Source of the DNA: JAVBTT01 sp031550325
GTDB lineage: Bacteria > Bacillota > Clostridia > Oscillospirales > UBA929
Assembly (NCBI GenBank): GCA_031550325.1
Contig: JAVBOR010000035.1
Location: 1 to 10,125, forward strand
Reading direction: 5' to 3'
DNA length: 10,125 nucleotides
Position numbers and translations under genes: made by a program. The notes beneath the pieces were generated by a model. It had not been told where the DNA came from, ran no database searches, and saw only the letters and a list, made by a program, of their open reading frames with translations. Shown here piece by piece: positions 5,426-10,125 of this stretch; positions within the stretch are counted from its first letter, which is position 1, and each line of letters opens with the position of its first letter.

Positions 5426-6022
5426 GTGGTAACGTTTTTGCGAGAGCATCCTTATATCGACTTTTCGGCCCTGATTATACGGGCAAAGGCCTGGGAGCTC
5501 TTCAGCGGTCGGCGCGACGACGTCGAAAAGGCCAGGGCGGCGTATGCGTTTGTGCGGGACGAGATCCCGCACACCTTTGACATTCGTTCGGACATCATTA
5601 CGGCAAAGGCGTCCGACGTGCTGGAGCGCAAAACGGGAATATGCCACGCGAAGGCAAATCTGCTCGCGGCGCTGCTGCGGTCACAGGGCATTCCGACGGG
5701 GTTTTGCTTTCAGCGTCTCACGCTGCTCGACGACGACTCAAAAGGGTATGTTGTGCACTGCCTGAACGCCATTTTTCTCGGCGGGCGCTGGATAAAGGCC
5801 GACGCGCGGGGGAACAGGCCGGGCAGTGTGAACGCGCAGTTTTCGCTGGACAGCCCGGTGTTGGCGTTTTCCTGCCGGGCGGGATATGACGAGTACTTCT
5901 GGCCGGGCGTATATTCAGAGCCGCACGAGGAGACGATGCGCGCGCTTGAAAAGGCAAAAGGCCTGCAGGATGTCCTCGACACCCTTCCCGATACGATCGC
6001 AAAGCCACCGGACGCAGTATAG
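5426..6022 (+). CDS. Transglutaminase-like (papain-fold) protein
   Basis: A 198-residue protein of the bacterial transglutaminase-like superfamily. The Cys-His-Asp triad is visible: Cys73 in TGICHAKANLL, His111 in YVVHCLNAIFL and Asp126 in WIKADARGN. There is no signal peptide or membrane segment, so it is probably cytoplasmic. Members of this group are usually predicted cysteine peptidases or amidases; the substrate is not known. GTG at 5426 is chosen because AAAGGGG (5412-5418) lies 7 bases upstream. An in-frame ATG at 5372 would add 18 residues but has no ribosome site and sits only about 14 bases after the expected transcription start. The gene is monocistronic, behind the operator-bearing promoter, and convergent with the sirtuin gene. 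Confidence 0.85.
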   Translation: MVTFLREHPYIDFSALIIRAKAWELFSGRRDDVEKARAAYAFVRDEIPHTFDIRSDIITAKASDVLERKTGICHAKANLLAALLRSQGIPTGFCFQRLTLLDDDSKGYVVHCLNAIFLGGRWIKADARGNRPGSVNAQFSLDSPVLAFSCRAGYDEYFWPGVYSEPHEETMRALEKAKGLQDVLDTLPDTIAKPPDAV

Positions 6023-6023
6023 C

Positions 6024-6230
6024 TTGTCAAAGAACCTTTAGGTTTTTGACAAAACGAGGGATTGGATCAAACCGCTGAGGCGGTTTGAAGGGAAACGGTT
6101 TCGAGGAATGAATTCCCGAAACCGTTGAGGTTCCTATTTATCCTGGATTCAGTCCAGCAAGAACCTGCCGCCTGCTGCGTCAGGCTCGACGCGAATCCAG
6201 GATAAGGACGAAGGCGCAAAGCGCTTTTTT
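6024..6230. repeat. Hairpin array 4
   Basis: The region between the convergent transglutaminase and sirtuin genes contains, left to right, an imperfect H2 (6024-6052, arms TTGTCAA/TTGACAA), the linker AACGAGGGATTGGATC, an H3 hairpin (TCAAACCGC-TGAG-GCGGTTTGA, 6067-6088), an H1 hairpin with a 10-bp arm (AACGGTTTCG at 6094-6103 and its complement ending at 6126, inner GGAATGAATTCC) and H5 copy 4 (6138-6205). At the end, AAGGCGC-AAA-GCGCTT (6211-6226, one bulge) runs into a T tract to 6230 and could terminate rightward transcription. The linker and H3 are nearly identical to those on the minus strand at 237-272. Confidence 0.85.
6138..6205 (+). repeat. H5 cloverleaf-like palindromic element, copy 4
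   Basis: The outer stem is a perfect 13-bp pairing (TTATCCTGGATTC, 6138-6150, with 6193-6205), unrelated in sequence to the arms of the other copies. The core (6151-6192) closely follows copies 1 and 2. The GCGTC-AGGCTC-GACGC hairpin is intact, while the AGCAA hairpin has one mismatch. Confidence 0.8.
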
Positions 6231-6254
6231 GACAAGTCTGAGTGACTCCGAATT

Positions 6255-7100
6255 TCAGATCGCCTCCAGAATCTCCGGCATATCCTCTGAAAACGGAATG
6301 GTCTTGGAGGCGTTTTCCTTAAAGCCGCCGGGATAATCCCGGTTGATCCGAATCAGGCGGGCGCTTTCGCTCTGGTAGGTCATCTGCTCAAACGGATAGC
6401 GAATGATCCCCGGCGTATTGAAGCCGACGCCCAGTTCAAGATAAACGGTTCTTTGCCCCGGGCACGCGTTGGCAAACGCCAAATAGTTTTGCTCGGCTCT
6501 GTACCAGTTTTCATCCTGCACAAAGAACTCGTTGTGGCGCAGGTTCGCGTCCATCTCGCCGCCGCAGACGGGGCATTTGGGAACGAGAGACTGGGGAACA
6601 CGGCAGTCGCGCGTGTTGGCAATCATGGCGCAGATCTGGCTTTCGTTTTCATACAGGACGTTGTGACAGCCGAGCTCGCACTGAAAGAGCCCGTAATTGC
6701 CCTGAACCGCAAAGACCCTCTCCTGAGAAAACCCGGCCTTGACAAACTGATGCTCCACGTTGGTTGTCAGCACAAAATGCTCCTTATCCCGCACCAATCG
6801 GAAAAGAGTTTTGTAGAGCTCGGTGGCCGGGGTGTCATAGCGGTTGAGGCTGATATGCTTTGCCCAGTAAGCCCAGCGCTCCTCCTGCGTTTCAAACGGA
6901 TAAAAGCTGGAGGTGTATAGATCCAGAAAGCCGTATTTTTGGATAAACGGCTCGAAATGATCGGTAAACCGCTTGCCCGAATACTTCAGGCCGGCTGCGT
7001 CCGAGAGGCCGGCCCCGCCGCCGATCAGGATGCGGTCGGCGTTTTGGATGGCCTTTTTGGCTTTTTGTATGCGGCGTTCGTAGTCCGGCAACGCGCTCAC
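6255..7100 (-). CDS. Sirtuin-family protein, class M-like (SIR2)
   Basis: A 281-residue NAD-dependent Sir2-family protein. Visible motifs are the NAD-binding GGGAGLSDAAGL (27-38), TTNVEHQF (112-119) in place of the usual TQNIDxLH, QGNYG (Gln133-Gly137) where deacetylases have the catalytic HG, four cysteines for zinc (Cys141, Cys145, Cys176, Cys179) and GVGFNTP (224-230). The Gln in place of His and the TTNV motif match the SirTM (class M) group, some members of which ADP-ribosylate lipoylated GcvH-like proteins. None of their usual partners (macrodomain, GcvH-L, lipoate ligase) is in the window, so the target is unknown. The GTG start at 7100 lacks a clear Shine-Dalgarno site, but the residues after it fit the usual N terminus of the family. 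Confidence 0.85.
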   Translation of the reverse strand: MSALPDYERRIQKAKKAIQNADRILIGGGAGLSDAAGLKYSGKRFTDHFEPFIQKYGFLDLYTSSFYPFETQEERWAYWAKHISLNRYDTPATELYKTLFRLVRDKEHFVLTTNVEHQFVKAGFSQERVFAVQGNYGLFQCELGCHNVLYENESQICAMIANTRDCRVPQSLVPKCPVCGGEMDANLRHNEFFVQDENWYRAEQNYLAFANACPGQRTVYLELGVGFNTPGIIRYPFEQMTYQSESARLIRINRDYPGGFKENASKTIPFSEDMPEILEAI

Positions 7101-7115
7101 CCCAATGAGTTTCTT

Positions 7116-7130
7116 TGTATACAGTATACA
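7116..7130. promoter_or_regulatory. 15-bp palindrome over the -10 box, possible operator
   Basis: TGTATAC-A-GTATACA is a perfect 7-1-7 inverted repeat covering the -10 box and the start region of the sirtuin promoter. Such symmetric sites are typical of dimeric helix-turn-helix repressors such as GntR-type proteins. The HxlR gene next door is a candidate binder only by proximity. Confidence 0.5.
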
Positions 7131-7151
7131 GCAGTTTTTGAGGGCTGAAAA
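7123..7151 (-). promoter_or_regulatory. Promoter of the sirtuin gene
   Basis: On the minus strand TTTTCA (7151-7146) and TATACT (7128-7123) are 17 bases apart. The -35 box is weak (4 of 6). The -10 box overlaps the palindrome at 7116-7130. Confidence 0.5.
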
Positions 7152-7244
7152 GTACGCACATTTTTGTTGGGTTAGTCACCTTTTTGTTAGATTTGCGTGA
7201 GCGCAGGGTTTCGGGCCGTGAATTTTTTTTTCGGGGACAGCCGC

Positions 7245-7273
7245 TTCAACTTCGGACTGGGTTGTGTTATACT
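7245..7273 (+). promoter_or_regulatory. Probable extended -10 promoter of the HxlR gene
   Basis: TGT directly precedes TATACT (7268-7273), an extended -10 element. The -35 position, TTCAAC (7245-7250) at 17 bases, is poor. Upstream, 7152-7244 holds no gene; it has a run of nine T residues near 7223-7231. Confidence 0.45.
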
Positions 7274-7336
7274 GGATAAATAATACAAGCCCGGTTTTCT
7301 GGTGCAACGTCATTTTTTGAATGCAGGAGGCTTATC

Positions 7337-7669
7337 ATGGTCGCGAAAAAAGATTTACCGGCCTGCCCGGTGGCTACGACGGTGGACATCATTGGAAACA
7401 AGTGGAAGCTCCTGATCCTGCGCGACATCCTCGCCGGGCCCAAACGATTCGGCGAGCTTCGCAAGAGCCTGGAGGGCATCAGCCAAAAGGTTTTGACGGA
7501 CAACCTGCGCGGCATGGAGCAGGACGGCATCCTGACCCGTACGGTGTATCCCGAGGTTCCCCCGCGCGTGGAGTACGGGCTGAGCGAGCTTGGCGAGACC
7601 ATGCGACCGATTATCAGCGCGATGGAGGGCTGGGGAAACGATTACAAGCAGATCATGAGCAGGGAGTAG
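7337..7669 (+). CDS. HxlR-family winged helix-turn-helix transcriptional regulator
   Basis: A 110-residue DNA-binding regulator of the HxlR (DUF24) family. The N-terminal CPVATTVDIIGNKWKLLIL (from Cys10) is the family signature. The recognition helix region is GISQKVLTDNLRGMEQDG, and the wing contains VPPRVEYGLSELGE. Cys10 is at the position of the redox- or aldehyde-sensing cysteine of HypR/YodB-type members, so thiol stress sensing is possible. AGGAGG (7325-7330) lies 6 bases before the ATG. These regulators often control a neighbouring oxidoreductase; here the short-chain dehydrogenase is convergent and the sirtuin divergent, so either could be a target. Confidence 0.92.
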   Translation: MVAKKDLPACPVATTVDIIGNKWKLLILRDILAGPKRFGELRKSLEGISQKVLTDNLRGMEQDGILTRTVYPEVPPRVEYGLSELGETMRPIISAMEGWGNDYKQIMSRE

Positions 7670-7685
7670 ATCCCCTGTCTTTGCC

Positions 7686-7752
7686 TGCCGCACAACAAGT
7701 GCGCCGCGCCGCGGGCTGCTCGGCCGGAAGATCGGCGGAACAGTGTGCGGCA
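7686..7752. repeat. Inverted repeat downstream of the HxlR gene
   Basis: TGCCGCACA (7686-7694) and TGTGCGGCA (7744-7752) are perfect complements enclosing a very GC-rich 49-base interior with further short self-complementarity such as GCCG-GAAGAT-CGGC. It starts 17 bases after the HxlR stop. It has no T tract. Its overall design recalls H5, with a long outer stem and a structured interior, but the core sequence is not recognisably related. Confidence 0.45.
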
Positions 7753-7785
7753 CGGCCATTCAAGAGTGACCTCGCATCCTCCGTC

Positions 7786-7855
7786 CTTTTTCGGGGTTTA
7801 CGTCGAGCCTGACGGCATAGTCGGCAGATCCTTGCTAGACTAAAAGCCGAAAAAG
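7786..7855 (-). repeat. H5 cloverleaf-like palindromic element, copy 5 (isolated)
   Basis: The outer arms are 7786-7800 (CTTTTTCGG then GGTTTA) and 7841-7855, pairing at 13 of 15 positions, and again differ from those of the other copies. The core (7801-7840) retains CGTC-GAGCCT-GACG intact, while the other two inner hairpins are eroded. No H1, H2 or X hairpin accompanies it. It lies between the convergent HxlR and dehydrogenase genes. Confidence 0.8.
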
Positions 7856-7877
7856 ATTAAACCACAATGCTGTCAGG

Positions 7878-8666
7878 CTAAGAGCCGCCCGGGCCATATT
7901 CCCCGGCCCGCCATTTGTCAAACCGCGCCTTGTTCCACGCCTGGTACAGGGGGATAAACACCGGCAGAAAGCGGTTGACCACCCAGACCGCCGTGGCCGC
8001 CGGCAGCGACCCGACGGCGCGCTTTTCGCGCCTGAGCCCGTTTAGGACGGCTTGGGCGGCATCGTTTGGCTTTTGCAGCGGCCGGGGCAGCGGGATGTTG
8101 GGCGCGATGCGCTCCCAGAAGTCCGTCTCGAGGCCGATGGGGTAGACGGTCATATAGTGTAGCCTGTCGGGCTTTTCAAAGCGGTAGGCATCAGCAAAGC
8201 CGTCGAGGGCAAACTTGGAAGCGCAGTAGAGGGCCATGCCGGGCAGACCGAATTTGCCGATGGCAGAGGAGATCACGGCAAAGCTCACTTTGCCGTTCGT
8301 CTTGGCAAGAAGCCGCTGCAGCGTGTAGAGCGGCGAGAGCACGTTGGTCTGGAAAATGCGCTCAATATGCCCGTAATCCTTCCCCTCAAACCGCTCGTAG
8401 TACCCGAAGCCCGCGCAGGCGATCAGGCAGTCGATGCCGCCCATGCCGCTTATGGCGGCGTCCAGCATTTGCTCGATGTTTTCCGGCCTGGCCACGTCGA
8501 GGGGCAGCGCAAACACGCGGTCCTGTGGCAGCCGCTGAAGCGCTTTTACATGGCGCGCCACGGCGGTGATCTTCGTCCCGTCGAGCCGAGACAGGCGCTT
8601 TACCAGTGCGAGGCCCAGCCCGGAGGAGGCCCCGGTAATCAGATAGTTCTTATTGGCCAGCTTCAA
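7878..8666 (-). CDS. Short-chain dehydrogenase/reductase (SDR)
   Basis: A 262-residue NAD(P)-dependent oxidoreductase of the classical SDR type. From the chosen start, the cofactor motif TGASSGLG is at 11-18, ALPLDV ends near 58, ACAGFG stands in for NNAG, Asn108 lies in QTNVLSP, the active-site serine is in VISSAIG (133/134) and YCASK carries Tyr147 and Lys151. The 60 residues after the core include a hydrophobic stretch (AVWVVNRFLPVFIPLY) seen in membrane-associated SDRs. TTG at 8666 is preferred because GGAGGG lies 8 bases upstream. The ATG at 8690 has no ribosome site. The substrate cannot be inferred. Confidence 0.9.
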   Translation of the reverse strand: MKLANKNYLITGASSGLGLALVKRLSRLDGTKITAVARHVKALQRLPQDRVFALPLDVARPENIEQMLDAAISGMGGIDCLIACAGFGYYERFEGKDYGHIERIFQTNVLSPLYTLQRLLAKTNGKVSFAVISSAIGKFGLPGMALYCASKFALDGFADAYRFEKPDRLHYMTVYPIGLETDFWERIAPNIPLPRPLQKPNDAAQAVLNGLRREKRAVGSLPAATAVWVVNRFLPVFIPLYQAWNKARFDKWRAGEYGPGGS

Positions 8667-8930
8667 CTTGTAAGCCCTCCATAATACCATTTTGTTAAGT
8701 GTCTGCGTCGCCCCTGAGGCCTTAACTTTCCTGACCGAGTCGACTGCGCGGCAAGCCGGGTCATCCGCTATAGCCCTCGTCCCGACCGAATGTGCGCTGG
8801 CCTCGCCATATCAGGCGAAGCCGTATCCGCCATAGAAGCACCGCCACGGAATAGTGTTTCCGAAAAGATGAAATGTTTGCATGGCGGGGAACAAAGGCGT
8901 CCCGCCGAAGGTTCGCGCTGTGATTTATGC
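8667..8930. other. Intergenic stretch with small hairpins, no gene seen
   Basis: Between the divergent dehydrogenase and lipoprotein genes I find no credible reading frame. Small inverted repeats are present: GGC-C-TCGCC-ATATCA-GGCGA-A-GCC (8799-8822, one mismatch) and GGCGGG/CCCGCC (8883-8888/8901-8906). No clear promoter was found for either gene, so both must use weak or activator-dependent signals. Confidence 0.5.
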
Positions 8931-8970
8931 GATACTAGTATTTGCCGATACTAATATTTGCCGATACTAA
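8931..8970. repeat. 16-bp tandem direct repeats before the lipoprotein gene
   Basis: GATACTAGTATTTGCC (8931-8946), GATACTAATATTTGCC (8947-8962) and a partial GATACTAA (8963-8970) follow each other without a gap. The first unit includes the palindrome ATACTAGTAT. The array ends one base before the GGAG ribosome site (8971-8974). It could be an operator or activator site with 1.5-turn spacing, or slippage DNA. TTGCCG (8942-8947) and TACTAA (8965-8970) are 17 bases apart and might serve as a poor promoter. Confidence 0.65.
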
Positions 8971-8982
8971 GGAGTTGTTATT

Positions 8983-9891
8983 GTGAAAAAACCTGTCGCC
9001 GTGCTCATGGCATTGCTGATCGCCGTACTTTGCGCCTCCTGCTCGCAAGAGAGCAGCGTTGTACCCTCATCCTCTCCATCCACCAGTTCTGCGCTTCCCT
9101 CCCAGACGCCCGATGCCGATCCCAGTCTGGAGCCCGACGATTCAGACTCCGAGCGGCAGGTCCCTGACTTTCAGGAGGCTACCATGCAGGCCGATATTGA
9201 CGGGGATGGCACTGAAGACGCCATAGAGCTGGGCTGGCACTTTGCAAACGACGGGACCGAGGGCTGGCAGGTTTATATATTGTCCGTCAACGGGAAGGAG
9301 TATCCGACCTGCCTTGAGCCGGCCACGGGGCTCGCGCTCGCCCGGTACATGGCGGGAGATCTTGACGGGGATCAAAAGGATGAACTGGTGATTCTCCTGT
9401 CGATCCCGGGAGGGTATTCGCCCTGCTTTATTACGGTGCTGAAATGGCAGGGAGACGGGTTTTCCTTCCTGCCCGTTCCGGGGAACAAGCCAGGAGACCC
9501 CGATATTGTCAACGGCGGGTTTGGGCTTGACGCCGCGATAACGCTGCTGCCGGAGTACAAGGTCGACATCCACTGCGAAGAGACAGGATACTCGGGGACG
9601 ATCGACGCGGGGAGCGAAGCGTTTGGCGATCCGGGCGTAGGCCCGTATACAGAAAGCGGCGAGATTGCCGAAAGCGCGGAAATCCACAACGGAGGAAACG
9701 GCCCCATCGAGTGGGCCTGGATCGTCAGCGGCGAAAAAGCCGACACGCTTGCCATTGCGCAGCCTGTTTGGGCGATGACTCAGGCCGGTCGTGTCGCCTA
9801 CCTTGTCTCCACGCTTTCGTGGGGCGAAAGTGGCTATGCTGTCGACAGCCAGCGGCTTGAGCCAAGCAATTTTGCCGTTTACAGCAACTAA
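8983..9891 (+). CDS. Putative secreted lipoprotein with two DxDGD calcium-loop motifs
   Basis: A 302-residue exported protein. MKKPVAVLMALLIAVLCASC is a signal peptide with a lipobox-like end; Cys20 is the likely lipidated residue, although Cys rather than Leu stands at -3. A Ser/Pro/Asp-rich linker (about 21-62) follows, as in surface lipoproteins of Gram-positive bacteria. Two acidic loops, DIDGDGTED (71-79) and DLDGDQKDE (126-134), resemble the calcium-binding loops of FG-GAP/VCBS and dockerin-like repeats, each followed by a hydrophobic strand. I do not recognise the remaining 160 residues. GTG at 8983 is supported by AAGGAG (8969-8974) 8 bases upstream. The function is unknown; a cell-surface role in binding or sensing is plausible. 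Confidence 0.8.
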   Translation: MKKPVAVLMALLIAVLCASCSQESSVVPSSSPSTSSALPSQTPDADPSLEPDDSDSERQVPDFQEATMQADIDGDGTEDAIELGWHFANDGTEGWQVYILSVNGKEYPTCLEPATGLALARYMAGDLDGDQKDELVILLSIPGGYSPCFITVLKWQGDGFSFLPVPGNKPGDPDIVNGGFGLDAAITLLPEYKVDIHCEETGYSGTIDAGSEAFGDPGVGPYTESGEIAESAEIHNGGNGPIEWAWIVSGEKADTLAIAQPVWAMTQAGRVAYLVSTLSWGESGYAVDSQRLEPSNFAVYSN

Positions 9892-9918
9892 AGGCAGGCT
9901 GATGACAAAGCGTTCAGC

Positions 9919-9980
9919 TTGGTAGACAAACCGGAGCTTTGTCTACCAAACGAGGATAAAGTGATCGGCTCTGTGGAGCC
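9919..9980 (+). repeat. Hairpin array 5, truncated (H2 and X only)
   Basis: An H2 hairpin with a 12-bp perfect stem (TTGGTAGACAAA, 9919-9930, with 9938-9949; loop CCGGAGC) is followed by the linker ACGAGGATAAAGTGATC and an X hairpin (GGCTC-TGTG-GAGCC, 9967-9980; CTGTGG resembles CTGAGG of H3). The H1 and H5 parts that should follow are absent. From about 9990 the sequence changes to a different hairpin set. Confidence 0.7.
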
Positions 9981-9989
9981 TCACAGTAA

Positions 9990-10125
9990 TCATCCACCCG
10001 CTTAGCGGGTGGCTTTTCTTGTAACGCCTTAAAGGCTATGATACTAGCAGCGCCTTAAGGCGCATTACGGTCTGCCATCTGCGTGGGGCTTGTTACTTGC
10101 TACCCGTAAACGGGTCTTCGTATTC
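9990..10125 (+). mobile_element. Possible end of an IS200/IS605-type element, cut by the window edge
   Basis: A dense run of short hairpins, CCACCCGC/GCGGGTGG (9994-10012), GCCTT-A-AAGGC (10026-10036), the perfect palindrome GCGCCTTAAGGCGC (10050-10063) and ACCCG-TAAA-CGGGT (10102-10115), differs from the H1-H5 set. As I recall it, this style resembles the structured ends and leaders of IS200/IS605-family elements, whose Y1 transposases act on single-stranded hairpins. No transposase frame is inside the window, so this is a tentative call. Confidence 0.35.
9994..10017 (+). terminator. Hairpin with T tract, terminator-like
   Basis: CCACCCGC-TTA-GCGGGTGG (9994-10012) is a perfect 8-bp stem with a 3-base loop, followed by C and TTTT. 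It would work as a rho-independent terminator for the lipoprotein transcript about 100 bases after its stop. It may also belong to the end of an insertion sequence. Confidence 0.6.

Noticed and set aside
135..7855. Integron attC sites
   Set aside because: attC sites have conserved ends and variable interiors; H5 is the opposite. There is no integrase or cassette array.
8066..8569. Open frame of 167 codons on the plus strand opposite the dehydrogenase gene
   Set aside because: Arg/Ala/Ser-rich shadow with no start signal; the minus-strand SDR is unambiguous.
8667..8690. Eight-residue extension of the short-chain dehydrogenase from the ATG at 8690
   Set aside because: The ATG has no Shine-Dalgarno site, and the extension contains the GGAGGG that serves the downstream TTG.

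Overview
The window looks like chromosomal DNA of a GC-rich anaerobic member of the Clostridia (Bacillota). The signs are strong Shine-Dalgarno sites in front of TTG and GTG starts, a sodium-pumping biotin decarboxylase operon, HxlR and class M-like sirtuin genes, and clean TTGACA/TATAAT-type promoters. No taxonomic marker gene is present, so the assignment is an inference.

Layout. 1-300: inverted-repeat hairpin array. 357-2290: promoter, operator-like palindrome and a three-gene operon (decarboxylase beta subunit, small OadG-type subunit, biotin carrier). 2313-2562: second hairpin array, a reverse-complement relative of the first. 2570-3202 (-): phosphoribosyltransferase-like protein. 3270-3454: divergent promoters. 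3552-4679: Gfo/Idh/MocA oxidoreductase. 4762-5103: wreck of a membrane protein gene, probably a CPBP protease. 5120-5301: third array. 5323-6022: promoter with an embedded operator and a transglutaminase-like protein. 6024-6230: fourth array. 6255-7100 (-): sirtuin. 7337-7669: HxlR regulator. 7786-7855: isolated copy of the largest repeat. 7878-8666 (-): short-chain dehydrogenase. 8931-8970: 16-bp tandem repeats. 8983-9891: secreted lipoprotein. 9919-9980: truncated array running into hairpins that resemble an IS200/IS605-type end at the right edge.

The genes are mostly single-gene units of housekeeping or accessory metabolism. Only the decarboxylase genes form an operon, and its carboxyltransferase (alpha) subunit is not in the window.

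The unusual part is the intergenic DNA. The same ordered set of hairpins recurs, called here H2 (apical CCTTCGA-like), X (variable, often CTGAGG), H1 (apical GGAnTGAnTCC) and H5 (about 70 bases, with a core of up to three small hairpins inside a long outer stem). Loops and linkers are conserved between copies, while the stem arms differ in sequence yet stay self-complementary. That is the pattern expected if folding, as RNA or as extruded DNA, is under selection. I do not recognise it as a named repeat or RNA family.
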